DNA from: an uncultured Alistipes sp.
GTDB taxonomy: Bacteria > Bacteroidota > Bacteroidia > Bacteroidales > Rikenellaceae
NCBI RefSeq assembly: GCF_902388705.1
Contig: NZ_CABMQJ010000004.1
Span: 62,001 to 126,000 of the forward strand
DNA length: 64,000 nt
Reading direction: 5' to 3'
Numbering within the stretch: the stretch's first letter is position 1; each line of letters opens with the position of its first letter. Shown here one piece after another: positions 50,659-62,136 of the stretch. A program made the position numbers and the translations under genes. The notes beneath the pieces were generated by a model that had not been told where the DNA came from, ran no database searches, and saw only the letters and a program-made list of their open reading frames with translations.

Positions 50659-52488
50659 TTATTCGAATGACTGCATTTCAATCAGTTTGGCGTAGATGCC
50701 GTTCTTTGCTATTAATTCGTTGTGGGTGCCCTGTTCGGCGATGCGCCCGTGGTCGACGACGATGATTTTGTCGGCGTTGTGGATCGTCGACAGGCGGTGG
50801 GCGATGACTACCGACGTGCGTCCCTCGAGCAGTTTGTTGAGGGCGTCCTGCACGAGTTTTTCACTCTCCGTGTCGAGCGCCGAAGTCGCCTCGTCGAGAA
50901 TCAGGATGTCGGGGTTTTTCAGCACGGCACGGGCAATCGACAGCCGCTGGCGCTGGCCGCCCGAGAGTTTCACGCCCCGGTCGCCGATATTGGTCTGGTA
51001 ACCTTCGGGCGCCTCGGTGATGAAACAGTCGGCGTTGGCGATTTTCGCCGCTTCGACAATCTCCTCGTGCGAGGCTCCCGCCTTGCCCATGGCGATGTTG
51101 CCCTCGATGGTGTCGTTGAAAAGCACGGTGTCCTGTCCTACGACGCTCATGTGGGCGCGCAGGCTGTCCTGTTTGTAGTCGCGGATCGAAACGCCGTCGA
51201 TTAGGATGTCGCCTGCCGTAACGTCGTAAAAACGCGGTATGAGTTCGCTCAATGTCGATTTTCCGCCGCCCGAGGGGCCTACCAGCGCCACGGTTTGCCC
51301 GCGACGGATGTCGAACGAAATACCGTCGATTACCTCCCGGCTGCCGTCGTAGGAGAAATGGATGTCGCGGAATTCGATTTTGTCTTTCAGCCCGGTGAGC
51401 TCCTGTGCGCCGGGTTTGTCCTGGATTTCGCTCCGTGCGTCGATAATCGTGAAGATACGCTCCCCGGCGGCGATACCCTGGTTGATGTTGGCGAACTGGT
51501 CGATGAACGTGCGCACGGGGCGTGTGATTTGCGAGAACATCGCCACGAAAGCGATGAATCCTTCGGGACTCAACGAGCCCTTGAATACGAGCGACCCGCC
51601 GAATACGAGGATCACGCCGACGGCCGAAATGCCGAGAAATTCGCTCATCGGTGACGCCAGCTGCTGGCGGCGGGCCATCGAGAGGGTCAGCCGGGCCAGG
51701 TCGGCGTTCAGGTCGTAGAATTTCTGTTTGATATAGCCGGTTGCGTTGTAACTCTTGATGACCTTGACGCCCGAAAGCGATTCGTCGAGCGTCGAAACCA
51801 GTTCGCCCATGCGTTTCTGGCTCGTGCGGGCCGGGTGGCGCAGGCGCTTGACGATGCTGCCGATGATTAGTGCCACCACGGGCAGGAACAGCACCGAGAA
51901 GACGGCCAGCTCCCACGAAATGGCCACCATCATGACGGTGTAGCCGATAATCAGGAACGGTTCGCGGAAGGCCACCTGCAGCGTATTGGTGATGCAGAAC
52001 TGCACGACGCCTACGTCGGAGGTGATTTTCGAGATGATGTCGCCCTTGCGCTGGTCGCTGAAATAGCCGACATGCATGTCCACCACTTTCGAGAACATTT
52101 CGTCACGCATGCGTTGCAGCGTGCGGGTGCGCATGTTTTCCACCGTCCACGAACCCAGGTAGCGGAACAGGTTGCTCAACAGGCTCACGAAAACGGTTAC
52201 CACGGCCAGCAGGAGCAGTACGTTTTCGGGGTTGTATTCGTTGAACAGGTGCGAATAGGTGAAGTTGAACAGGGCCGTCAGGTACTCCTGGTTGAATGCC
52301 AGCGGGGGCAGCTTCTCCACATAGACGAACGTGTAGTCCGCGTCGAACATCGTTTTGAGGATCGGCATGATCAGCAGGAACGTGAGCGAGTTGAACAGTG
52401 CGTACAGCAGCGAGTAGAAGAAGTAAGGGACGGCGTATTTGCGGATAGGCCGGGCGAAACCCAGGAGCCTCATGTATGTTTTGAACAT
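50659..52488 (-). CDS. MsbA-like ABC exporter
   Basis: 609 residues, a half-transporter with fused domains. Six membrane helices lie within about 20-340 (FFYSLLYALFNSLTFLLIMP and PFLIIGYTVMMVAISWELAV). The nucleotide-binding domain holds Walker A LVGPSGGGKSTLSE, the signature LSGGQRQRLSIARA, Walker B DILILDEATSALD and the switch His in IAHRLSTIHNAD. This is the MsbA/lipid-flippase subfamily. Lipid A-core export is the usual role, and LptC and KDO genes elsewhere in the window fit that. A TATCTTTG box on the reverse strand lies at 52527-52534. Multidrug export cannot be excluded. Confidence 0.85.
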   Translation of the reverse strand: MFKTYMRLLGFARPIRKYAVPYFFYSLLYALFNSLTFLLIMPILKTMFDADYTFVYVEKLPPLAFNQEYLTALFNFTYSHLFNEYNPENVLLLLAVVTVFVSLLSNLFRYLGSWTVENMRTRTLQRMRDEMFSKVVDMHVGYFSDQRKGDIISKITSDVGVVQFCITNTLQVAFREPFLIIGYTVMMVAISWELAVFSVLFLPVVALIIGSIVKRLRHPARTSQKRMGELVSTLDESLSGVKVIKSYNATGYIKQKFYDLNADLARLTLSMARRQQLASPMSEFLGISAVGVILVFGGSLVFKGSLSPEGFIAFVAMFSQITRPVRTFIDQFANINQGIAAGERIFTIIDARSEIQDKPGAQELTGLKDKIEFRDIHFSYDGSREVIDGISFDIRRGQTVALVGPSGGGKSTLSELIPRFYDVTAGDILIDGVSIRDYKQDSLRAHMSVVGQDTVLFNDTIEGNIAMGKAGASHEEIVEAAKIANADCFITEAPEGYQTNIGDRGVKLSGGQRQRLSIARAVLKNPDILILDEATSALDTESEKLVQDALNKLLEGRTSVVIAHRLSTIHNADKIIVVDHGRIAEQGTHNELIAKNGIYAKLIEMQSFE

Positions 52489-52600
52489 TACGGGCGGATT
52501 ATTTGCAGGTTATGTGATAATCGGGACAAAGATAGAAATAATAATGTAAAATTCGGACATCCACTGCCAAAAGTGCGAACTTCCGGATAATTAATGTCCT

Positions 52601-52640
52601 AAAAGGAGGAGGGGCGAACAGTTCCGTTCGCCCCTCCTCC
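52601..52640 (-). terminator. Intrinsic terminator of rnhA
   Basis: A perfect 15-bp stem (52605-52619 with 52626-52640) with a 6-base loop. On the reverse strand TTTTAGG follows. The stem begins at the last base of the rnhA stop codon. Confidence 0.85.
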
Positions 52641-53146
52641 TATTTTTCTTCCGGCTCGTAACCCGTGTCTTCCAGCAGGTGCGCCCGGTCGTTGGCTGCG
52701 GCCACCGCCAACTGGTCGCAGCGGTTGTTCTCCACCGTGTCGGCGTGTCCCTTGACCCACACGAAGCGCACGTTGTGGTGCCGGTATACGCGCAGGAACC
52801 GCATCCACAGGTCGGGGTTCTTCTTGCCTGCGAACCGCTTCTTCTCCCAGCCGAATACCCAGCCTTTCGTCACGGCGTCCACGACGTATTTCGAGTCGGA
52901 GTACACCGTCACGTCCGACCCTTCGAACTTGAGCGTTTCCAGCGCCGCACAGACGGCCGTGAGCTCCATGCGGTTGTTGGTCGTCAGGCGGAAACCCTGC
53001 GACAACTCCTTGCGGTGGTGCCCCGAGAGGAGCACCGCGCCGTAGCCGCCGGGGCCGGGGTTGCCCAGCGCCGAGCCGTCGGTGTATATGGTTATTGCAG
53101 GCAAATTGCGTCGTGTTAGGGGTTTGCTTTCGTGCGGCCGCAGCAT
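52640..53146 (-). CDS. rnhA: Ribonuclease HI
   Basis: About 155-168 residues. All four catalytic acidic residues are in their motifs: YTDGSALGNPGPGGYG, RMELTAVCAAL, VYSDSKYVVDAV and NRCDQLAVAAA. The basic handle region is present around WEKKRFAGKKNPDLWM. It cuts RNA in RNA-DNA hybrids. The start is uncertain. The ATG at 53146 adds about 17 residues before the fold begins; a TTG at 53105 would start almost at the first strand. The gene lies between the msbA-like gene and valS, on the same strand as both. Confidence 0.93.
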   Translation of the reverse strand: MLRPHESKPLTRRNLPAITIYTDGSALGNPGPGGYGAVLLSGHHRKELSQGFRLTTNNRMELTAVCAALETLKFEGSDVTVYSDSKYVVDAVTKGWVFGWEKKRFAGKKNPDLWMRFLRVYRHHNVRFVWVKGHADTVENNRCDQLAVAAANDRAHLLEDTGYEPEEK

Positions 53147-53162
53147 TTCCTGCTGCCGTATG

Positions 53163-53203
53163 AAAAATACCTGTTCCCGCGCCCCGCAGGGAGCAGGAAC
53201 AGG
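53163..53203 (-). terminator. Terminator of valS
   Basis: CCTGTTCC (53170-53177) pairs with GGAACAGG (53196-53203). On the reverse strand the stem is followed by TATTTTTC. It lies 15 bases after the valS stop. Confidence 0.7.
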
Positions 53204-53217
53204 CGTGTGTGTCGGTT

Positions 53218-55845
<2,628 letters not shown>

Positions 55846-55929
55846 AGGGTGAGTGTTTTTGCTTTGTTGTTTGACCCGCAAAGTTATTAACATTCTGTCA
55901 AAGATAAAATAAATATCGCTAAAAATCGT

Positions 55930-55937
55930 TACCTTTG
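55930..55937 (+). promoter_or_regulatory. -7 box (TACCTTTG) of lon
   Basis: Matches TAnnTTTG and gives a leader of about 17 bases. The 114-base gap with valS holds promoters for both directions. No heat-shock-type element was identified. Confidence 0.55.
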
Positions 55938-55959
55938 CAGCATTATATATTGGTAAACT

Positions 55960-58392
55960 ATGAGTAAAAAAGATAAAATCATTGAAACTATCGAAGTCGA
56001 AGACGTGAACCTGCTGCCCGATTTGCTTGACGGCAAGCACCGGGTAATTCCCATCGTGACCGGCGGCGACGAAGTCGTCGAGGAGGTCGAGGTGCCGGAG
56101 ATTATCCCGATTCTCACGCTGCGCAGCTCCGTGCTCTTCCCCGGCGCCATCACCCCGATTACCGTCGGCCGCGACAAGAGCATCAGCCTCGTGCGCGCCG
56201 TCAATGCCGAGGGCGGCATCCTGGGCGCCGTGCTGCAGCGCGAAAGCGACGTCGAAGACCCTGCGCCGGACGACATGTACAAGGTCGGCACCGCGGCGCG
56301 CATCATCAAGATACTCGAAATGCCCAACGGCAACCTCACGGTCATCCTGAACGGGCTCGAGAAGGTCGAAATTCGCGAATACATCTCGACCGAGCCCTAT
56401 TTCCGGGCCCGGGTGACGGCGCTGCGCGACACGACGCCCGACCTGAAAAGCATCGAGTTCGAAGCCCTCGTGGATTCGATTCGCGACGTGGCGCTCAACA
56501 TCATCAACGTTTCGCCGTCGATGCCCAAGGAGGCCGCGTTCGCCATCAAGAACATCGACTCCAAACGCGGCATCATCAACTTCATCTGCTCGAATATGGA
56601 GCTCACGGACGAAGACCGCCAGTCGCTGCTGGAGGCTCCCGGCCTGCTGGCCCGCGCCCGCAAACTGCTCGAGATACTGATTCGCGAGCAGCAGCTGGCC
56701 GAACTGAAGAACCAGATTCAGGAGCGCGTCAAACAGGAAATCGACAAACAGCAGCGCGACTACTACCTGCAGCAGCAGATGCGCACGATTCAGGACGAGC
56801 TGGGCGACGGCGCCGACGCCGACTTGGAGAAGATGCGCGAGGAGGCGCGGAAGAAGAACTGGCCCAAGGAGGTCGGCGAAACGTTCGAGAAAGAGTTGCA
56901 GAAAGTCGAGCGGCTGAATCCCGCCGTCGCCGAGTACTCGGTGCAGATGACCTACCTGCAGCTGCTGCTGGAGCTGCCGTGGAACGAGGTCACCAAAGAC
57001 AACCTCGACCTCAAGTGCGCCCGCGAACAACTCGACCACGACCATTTCGGCCTGGACGAGGTCAAGGAGCGTATCCTGGAGCACCTGGCCGTCATCAAAC
57101 TCAAGGGCGACCTCAAGTCCCCGATTCTCTGCCTCTACGGTCCTCCGGGCGTGGGTAAAACCTCGCTGGGCAAGTCGGTCGCCGCGGCGCTGGGCCGCAA
57201 GTTCGGTCGGATTTCGCTCGGCGGCCTGCACGATGAGTCGGAGATACGCGGACACCGCCGCACCTACATCGGCGCCATGCCGGGCCGGATTATCCAGACC
57301 ATCAAACGGTGCGGTTCGTCGAATCCGGTCATCATCCTCGACGAGGTGGACAAGGTGACCGTTTCGAACCACGGCGACCCGTCGAGTGCCCTGCTGGAGG
57401 TGCTCGACCCGGAGCAGAACACCACCTTCCACGACAATTACATCGACATGGAATACGACCTGTCGAAGGTGCTGTTCATCGCCACGGCCAACAACATCGC
57501 CAACATCGCCCCGGCGCTCCGCGACCGCATGGAGATGATCAATATCCCGGGCTACCTGCTCGAGGAGAAGGTACGCATCGCGCTCGACCACCTGCTTCCC
57601 AAGCAGCGCGAGGCGCACGGCATCAAGGAACAGGAGCTGACGCTCACACCCGGCGTGGTCGAGGAGATCGTCGCCGGCTATACCCGCGAGTCGGGCGTGC
57701 GTTCGCTGGACAAGCATCTGGCGAAAATCGCCCGCGCCCGCGCCAAACAGATTGCTTTCGACGAGGCGTTCGCTCCCGAGGTTTCGGCCCGCGACGTCGA
57801 GAAAATTCTCGGCATGCCCAAGTTCCTCAAGGAGGAGTACGAGGTGGGCGGCATGACGGGCGTGGTTACCGGCCTGGCATGGACGGAGGTCGGCGGCGAC
57901 ATCCTCTACATCGAGTCGGTGCTGACGCCCGGCAAGGGCAAGGTCAGCCTGACGGGTAACCTGGGCGACGTGATGAAAGAGTCGGCGACGATAGCCCACG
58001 AGTGGGTGATGGCCCACCACGAGGAGCTGGGCATCGACCCGTCGCTGTTCGAGAAAAACGACATCAACATCCACGTTCCCGAGGGGGCGATTCCGAAGGA
58101 CGGGCCTTCGGCCGGAATCACGATGGTGACCTCGATTGTATCGACCTACACCGGACGCACGGTCAAGGAGCGTATCGCCATGACGGGCGAAACGACCCTC
58201 CGCGGCCGTGTGATGCCCGTGGGCGGCGTCAAGGAGAAAATCCTGGCCGCCAAGCGCGCCGGCATCACCGAGTTGATTCTCTCGGACGAGAACCGCAAGG
58301 ACATCGCCGAAATCAAACCCGAATATGTGCAGGGCCTGACGTTCCATTACGTAAGGACGAACGACGACGTGCTGAAACTGGCGCTGGCATAA
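55960..58392 (+). CDS. lon: ATP-dependent protease Lon
   Basis: 810 residues, typical LonA length. The N-terminal substrate-binding domain starts after a short acidic extension (IIPILTLRSSVLFPGAITPI). A coiled coil (RDYYLQQQMRTIQDELG) precedes the AAA+ module with Walker A GPPGVGKTSLGKS near 394 and Walker B VIILDEVDKV. The C-terminal protease has the Ser-Lys dyad in PKDGPSAGITM (Ser about 718) and MPVGGVKEKILAAKRAG (Lys about 761). It degrades damaged and regulatory proteins in the cytosol. It is divergent from valS and ends before a hairpin terminator. Confidence 0.97.
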   Translation: MSKKDKIIETIEVEDVNLLPDLLDGKHRVIPIVTGGDEVVEEVEVPEIIPILTLRSSVLFPGAITPITVGRDKSISLVRAVNAEGGILGAVLQRESDVEDPAPDDMYKVGTAARIIKILEMPNGNLTVILNGLEKVEIREYISTEPYFRARVTALRDTTPDLKSIEFEALVDSIRDVALNIINVSPSMPKEAAFAIKNIDSKRGIINFICSNMELTDEDRQSLLEAPGLLARARKLLEILIREQQLAELKNQIQERVKQEIDKQQRDYYLQQQMRTIQDELGDGADADLEKMREEARKKNWPKEVGETFEKELQKVERLNPAVAEYSVQMTYLQLLLELPWNEVTKDNLDLKCAREQLDHDHFGLDEVKERILEHLAVIKLKGDLKSPILCLYGPPGVGKTSLGKSVAAALGRKFGRISLGGLHDESEIRGHRRTYIGAMPGRIIQTIKRCGSSNPVIILDEVDKVTVSNHGDPSSALLEVLDPEQNTTFHDNYIDMEYDLSKVLFIATANNIANIAPALRDRMEMINIPGYLLEEKVRIALDHLLPKQREAHGIKEQELTLTPGVVEEIVAGYTRESGVRSLDKHLAKIARARAKQIAFDEAFAPEVSARDVEKILGMPKFLKEEYEVGGMTGVVTGLAWTEVGGDILYIESVLTPGKGKVSLTGNLGDVMKESATIAHEWVMAHHEELGIDPSLFEKNDINIHVPEGAIPKDGPSAGITMVTSIVSTYTGRTVKERIAMTGETTLRGRVMPVGGVKEKILAAKRAGITELILSDENRKDIAEIKPEYVQGLTFHYVRTNDDVLKLALA

Positions 58393-58403
58393 AGTGAAAG
58401 ATG

Positions 58404-58440
58404 AAAGGTGAAAAGTTTTGATTTTCACCTTTTACTTTTT
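58404..58440 (+). terminator. Terminator of lon
   Basis: AAAGGTGAAAA (58404-58414) pairs with TTTTCACCTTT (58422-58432), followed by ACTTTTTAC. AT-rich and of moderate strength. Confidence 0.65.
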
Positions 58441-58466
58441 ACTTTTACGTATAAATCCGACCGACC

Positions 58467-59231
58467 ATGAAATTTATCGCAATCATACCGGCGCGCTACG
58501 CTTCGACCCGCTTCCCGGCCAAGCCGCTGGCGATGCTGGGCGGCAAACCCGTTATCCGGCGCGTTTACGAGCAGGTGGCGGGTGTGCTGGACGATGCCGT
58601 GGTGGCTACCGACGACGAGCGTATCTATGATGCCGTGCTCGCGTTCGGCGGCAGGGCGGAGATGACTTCGCCCGACCACAAGAGCGGCACCGACCGCTGC
58701 TGGGAGGCCTACCTCAAGCAGGGGAGGAAGTACGATGCGGTGGTCAACGTGCAGGGCGACGAACCGTTTATCCGGGCGTCGCAGCTGGAGGCCGTCAAAC
58801 GGTGCTTCGACGATCCTGCGACCGATATCGCCACGCTCGTGAAACCTTTTGCCGAGGCGGACGGGCTCGCGGCGCTGGAAAATCCCAACTCCCCGAAAGT
58901 GGTGCTCGACGCACAGTCGCGGGCCATCTATTTTTCGCGTTCGGTGATTCCCTACCTGCGGGGCGTCGACCGTTCGGAGTGGCTCGCCCGCCATACGTTT
59001 TACAAACATATCGGCCTCTACGCTTTCCGCACGGAGGTGCTGCGCGCCGTCACGGCGCTGCCGCAGTCGCCGCTCGAAAAAGCCGAGTCGCTCGAACAGC
59101 TGCGCTGGCTGGAGAACGGTTACCGGATCGGCGTAGGCGTCACCGACGTCGAAACCATCGGTATCGACACGCCCGGCGACCTCGAAAAGGCCGAGGCGTT
59201 TTTGTTACACCATCCCGAATTCAAAAAATGA
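58467..59231 (+). CDS. kdsB: 3-deoxy-manno-octulosonate cytidylyltransferase
   Basis: 254 residues. The nucleotidyltransferase signature IIPARYASTRFPAKPLAMLG is at the N terminus, followed by VVATDDERIYDAV, SGTDRCWEA and VVNVQGDEPFI with the metal-binding Asp. It activates KDO as CMP-KDO for addition to lipid A. Its TGA overlaps the ATG of kdsA (ATGA at 59228-59231), so the two are translationally coupled. It heads the kdsB-kdsA-kdsD operon, 74 bases after lon. Confidence 0.97.
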   Translation: MKFIAIIPARYASTRFPAKPLAMLGGKPVIRRVYEQVAGVLDDAVVATDDERIYDAVLAFGGRAEMTSPDHKSGTDRCWEAYLKQGRKYDAVVNVQGDEPFIRASQLEAVKRCFDDPATDIATLVKPFAEADGLAALENPNSPKVVLDAQSRAIYFSRSVIPYLRGVDRSEWLARHTFYKHIGLYAFRTEVLRAVTALPQSPLEKAESLEQLRWLENGYRIGVGVTDVETIGIDTPGDLEKAEAFLLHHPEFKK

Positions 59232-59983
59232 CAGCTATGAAATTCATCGCCGGGCCGTGCGTCATCGAATCGGCCGAACTGCTCGACACCGTGGCCGGAC
59301 GCCTCGCGGCGATTAACCGGGCCCTCGGTACGGATATCATCTTCAAGGCGTCGTTCGACAAGGCCAACCGCACCTCGATTTCCTCGTTCCGGGGGCCGGG
59401 GCTCGAAAAAGGGCTGCAGATGCTTGCCGACGTGCAATCGAAATGGGGGCTGAAGCTGCTGACCGACATCCACGAGTCGTGGCAGGCCGCACCCGTGGGC
59501 GAGGTGGTCGACGTAATTCAGATTCCGGCGTTCCTCTGCCGTCAGACCGACCTGCTGGTGGCTGCGGCCAAGACGGGCAAAACCGTGAACATCAAAAAGG
59601 CGCAGTTCCTTTCGGGCGCCGACATGCAATTCCCGTATGAAAAGGCGCACGAGGCGGGCGCTGCGGAGATATGGCTTACCGAGCGGGGCAATATCTACGG
59701 CTACAACAACCTCGTGGTCGACTTCCGCAATATCCCCGACATGCTGCGCATCGCGCCGACCGTGGTGATGGACTGCACCCACTCTGTGCAGCGTCCCGGT
59801 GCCGCGGGGGGCAAGACGGGCGGCAACCGCGAATTCGTGCCTGCCATGGCGCAGGCCGCCAGGGCGTTCGGCGCCAACGGCTTTTTCTTCGAGGTGCATC
59901 CCTGTCCCGACTGCGCCTTGAGCGACGGCCCCAACATGCTGCAACTCGACGATTTGGAGAATCTCATCAAAACCCTGCTATAA
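59228..59983 (+). CDS. kdsA: 3-deoxy-8-phosphooctulonate synthase
   Basis: 251 residues from the ATG at 59228, or 248 from the ATG at 59237. A TIM barrel of the DAHP synthase family with FIAGPCVIES, KASFDKANRTSISSFRGPG, LLTDIHE and DCTHSVQRPG. It condenses phosphoenolpyruvate with arabinose 5-phosphate to KDO-8-phosphate. The Cys in AGPCVIE and the metal-site residues H, E and D are present, but metal dependence cannot be judged with certainty here. Its stop overlaps the kdsD start by one base. No kdsC phosphatase gene lies in the window. Confidence 0.96.
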   Translation: MTAMKFIAGPCVIESAELLDTVAGRLAAINRALGTDIIFKASFDKANRTSISSFRGPGLEKGLQMLADVQSKWGLKLLTDIHESWQAAPVGEVVDVIQIPAFLCRQTDLLVAAAKTGKTVNIKKAQFLSGADMQFPYEKAHEAGAAEIWLTERGNIYGYNNLVVDFRNIPDMLRIAPTVVMDCTHSVQRPGAAGGKTGGNREFVPAMAQAARAFGANGFFFEVHPCPDCALSDGPNMLQLDDLENLIKTLL

Positions 59984-60948
59984 TGACCGATACAACGAAA
60001 GCGCAGATACTCGACCTTGCCCGCAAGGCCATCGACACCGAGATGCTGGCGCTCGGGCGCATGAAAGAAAACCTCGGCGACAACTTCGCCGACGCCGTGG
60101 AACTGATTCTGGCGGGACACGGCAAGTGCATCGTCACCGGTATGGGCAAATCGGGCCTCGTGGGCCGCAAGATTGCCGCGACGCTCGCCTCGACCGGTAC
60201 GCCCAGTTTCTTCCTCCATCCGGGCGAAGCTTTCCACGGCGATTTGGGTATGATTTCGAAAGACGACGTGGTGCTGGCGCTCTCCTATTCGGGCGAAACC
60301 GACGAAATCCTGAAAATCGTCCCCTTTATCCATTCCAACGGCAACAAGCTGATTTCGATGTCGGGCAATCCCGAGTCGGCGCTGGCCAAAAACTCCGACA
60401 TACACCTCGACGTGAGTGTGAAGGAGGAAGCCTGCATCCTGCATCTCGCGCCCACTTCGTCGACTACGGCCCAGATTGCCATGGGCGATGCGCTGGCCGT
60501 GTCGCTCATGCAGATGCGGGGCTTCACGAGCGTCGATTTCGCACGCCTGCATCCGGGCGGCAGCCTCGGGCGGCGCCTGCTGATGACCGTGGGCAACGTG
60601 ATGCGTTCGCACGACCTGCCGGTGGTGGCGCCCGACTGCTCGGCGACGGATATGATCCACGCCATCAGCAAGGGCGGACTGGGGCTTATCATCATCTGCG
60701 ACGGCGATAAGATCGAGGGCATCGTCACCGACGGCGACGTGCGCCGCGCCATGGAGCGCCGCCGAGCCGAGTTCTTCAATATCAGGGCCGCAGACATCGC
60801 CACACCCAATCCCAAGACCATTTCCGCGGGTGAGAAACTGATCGAGGCCGAGAAGATGATGACCAGAAACAAGGTTACCTCGCTGCTCGTTACCGATAAA
60901 GCCGGCAAACTGCAGGGCGTAATCCAGATTTACGACATCAAACTGTAA
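59983..60948 (+). CDS. kdsD: Arabinose-5-phosphate isomerase (KpsF/GutQ family)
   Basis: 321 residues. A SIS domain fills the first half (IVTGMGKSGLVGRKIAATLA and LALSYSGETDEILKI), and two CBS domains follow from about 205 (VGNVMRSHDLPVVAPDCSAT). It converts ribulose 5-phosphate to arabinose 5-phosphate, the substrate for KdsA. It overlaps the kdsA stop by one base, so the three enzymes make KDO from ribulose 5-phosphate to CMP-KDO apart from the KdsC step. A hairpin terminator lies about 75 bases after its stop. Confidence 0.95.
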   Translation: MTDTTKAQILDLARKAIDTEMLALGRMKENLGDNFADAVELILAGHGKCIVTGMGKSGLVGRKIAATLASTGTPSFFLHPGEAFHGDLGMISKDDVVLALSYSGETDEILKIVPFIHSNGNKLISMSGNPESALAKNSDIHLDVSVKEEACILHLAPTSSTTAQIAMGDALAVSLMQMRGFTSVDFARLHPGGSLGRRLLMTVGNVMRSHDLPVVAPDCSATDMIHAISKGGLGLIIICDGDKIEGIVTDGDVRRAMERRRAEFFNIRAADIATPNPKTISAGEKLIEAEKMMTRNKVTSLLVTDKAGKLQGVIQIYDIKL

Positions 60949-61021
60949 AACAGGTGTCCGCAATCCCCGCACGGGCGCGGTTATCCTGTGCCGTGCCTCC
61001 GGGCAGGGTACTCCCGAAAAT

Positions 61022-61061
61022 AGATGCCGGGCGATGCAGATTTCTGCATCGCTTGGCATCT
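61022..61061. terminator. Hairpin between kdsD and the XRE gene
   Basis: AGATGCC (61022-61028) pairs with GGCATCT (61055-61061), and GCGATGCAG (61031-61039) with CTGCATCGC (61044-61052), separated by a 2x2 internal loop. No long T-run follows. It lies between convergent genes. Confidence 0.7.
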
Positions 61062-61077
61062 GTTACGGATGGGGCGG

Positions 61078-61278
61078 TCACTCGCCCTCTTCGAGCTGGA
61101 AAACCTGTTCGACGGGCTTTCCGAACAGCCGCGCGATTTTGAGCGCCAACACGGTCGAGGGGACGAAACGGCCGGTTTCGATGGCGTTCACCGTCTGGCG
61201 GCTCACACCGATGGCGTCGGCCAGCTGTTGTTGGGTCATGCGTATCTCGGCGCGCTGTACGCGTATTCTATTCTTCAT
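61078..61278 (-). CDS. Small XRE-family regulator
   Basis: 66 residues, almost only the helix-turn-helix: MKNRIRVQRAEIRMTQQQLA then DAIGVSRQTVNAIETGRFVP and LALKIARLFGKPVEQVFQLEEGE. This is the YozG-like Cro/C1 group that is often paired with a small membrane protein. It overlaps the preceding membrane-protein gene by 11 bases and is expressed from the same promoter. That promoter has a near-perfect palindrome over it, the likely operator. Confidence 0.9.
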   Translation of the reverse strand: MKNRIRVQRAEIRMTQQQLADAIGVSRQTVNAIETGRFVPSTVLALKIARLFGKPVEQVFQLEEGE

Positions 61279-61687
61279 CGCGGAGCGTTTTGTCCAGCCG
61301 GTACATGGCCAGGCGGAAAAGCAGGCAGTAAATGGCCGGGAGGGTGTATAACAGCACGAACATGCAGGTCAGGAACTCGAAATCGTAGAAGCACAACGCC
61401 AGCAGAATCAGCAGCGCGTAGTTGACGTATACGGAGATGAGCAGGCTGTTCAGCCGCAGGGACGTGATCATCTCGTCCTCGTTGCGCTCGCGGGAGAGAC
61501 CGGTGAGGAGCAGGCCGACGGCCGTGCCGATAAGCGCCGCATTGTTGAGCAGGTGCTCGTTCACGCCGCTGAACCAGTTCAGCTCCTCCTGCAGGAAAAG
61601 CATGTAGCAGCCGAGCAGAAAGGAGGGGAGCAGCACTATCCATCCGATTTTCTTAAAACCGACGGGCAGTAAATAGTCTTTTTTCAT
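61268..61687 (-). CDS. Small four-helix membrane protein paired with the XRE regulator
   Basis: 139 residues with four hydrophobic segments (about 12-30, 48-61, 78-98, 104-124; WIVLLPSFLLGCYMLFL and SVYVNYALLILLALCFYDFE). A short charged loop (SRERNEDEMITSLRLNSLL) and a charged C-terminal tail face one side. I recognise only the general pattern of membrane proteins that pair with YozG-type regulators in Firmicutes and Bacteroidetes; the function is unknown. It is the first gene of the two-gene operon, with the promoter and palindrome 30-60 bases upstream. Confidence 0.7.
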   Translation of the reverse strand: MKKDYLLPVGFKKIGWIVLLPSFLLGCYMLFLQEELNWFSGVNEHLLNNAALIGTAVGLLLTGLSRERNEDEMITSLRLNSLLISVYVNYALLILLALCFYDFEFLTCMFVLLYTLPAIYCLLFRLAMYRLDKTLRDEE

Positions 61688-61716
61688 TGAACAATTGTTT
61701 TAGGGTTCGACTATTG

Positions 61717-61748
61717 CAAATGTAAAGTTTAGTTTACATTTTAGCAAA
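61717..61748 (-). promoter_or_regulatory. Promoter and palindromic operator of the XRE operon
   Basis: On the reverse strand TTTG (61745-61748), N20, then TACATTTG (61717-61724). A perfect 9-bp inverted repeat, AAATGTAAA-N6-TTTACATTT, spans 61718-61741 and covers the -7 box and the spacer. A repressor bound there would block the polymerase, which fits autoregulation by the XRE protein. Confidence 0.72.
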
Positions 61749-61773
61749 CAAACACGACATAATTTTCGGGCAG

Positions 61774-61805
61774 AAAAAAATTAGAGGGCCTAAAAGGCCC
61801 TCTAA
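61774..61805 (-). terminator. Intrinsic terminator downstream of the PAS gene
   Basis: A perfect 11-bp stem (TTAGAGGGCCT 61781-61791 with 61795-61805) and a 3-base loop, followed on the reverse strand by T7 (61774-61780). It lies 331 bases after the stop of the nearest reverse-strand gene. Confidence 0.85.
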
Positions 61806-62136
61806 AAATCTTCTTCGCAATTTCCGGGTCTACCCGGCTGAATCCGGATTCGGCCCGGTGTCACCGGTTCGCATTTCCCTATCCCAGCATCCTGTTTACC
61901 GGTTTTTGTTCGCTGCTTATTGTTCACTGCCGGGTATTCGCGGTTTGGCGGTCACTGCCTGTTGTTGGCCGTTCGCTGCATGTGTTCCGGAAACAGATTT
62001 CCGCCGAGTGCTTTTCGGGAACCGTTTTCGCCCTTCCCCGGATGCCGGACACAGACACGGGTATTGCTACCGGATACCGGCCGTCCGAGGCTTGGCGCCG
62101 GTCGCCGTTGCTGCGCCGGGCCGGCTTTACGTCGTA
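61806..62136. other. 331-base region between the PAS gene and its terminator
   Basis: No ORF with protein-like composition. If the terminator at 61774-61805 serves the PAS gene, this would be a long 3' untranslated region. Confidence 0.45.

Noticed and set aside
61700..61720. tRNA T-loop-like GGTTCGACT
   Set aside because: No acceptor, D or anticodon stems around it; it lies in a promoter region.
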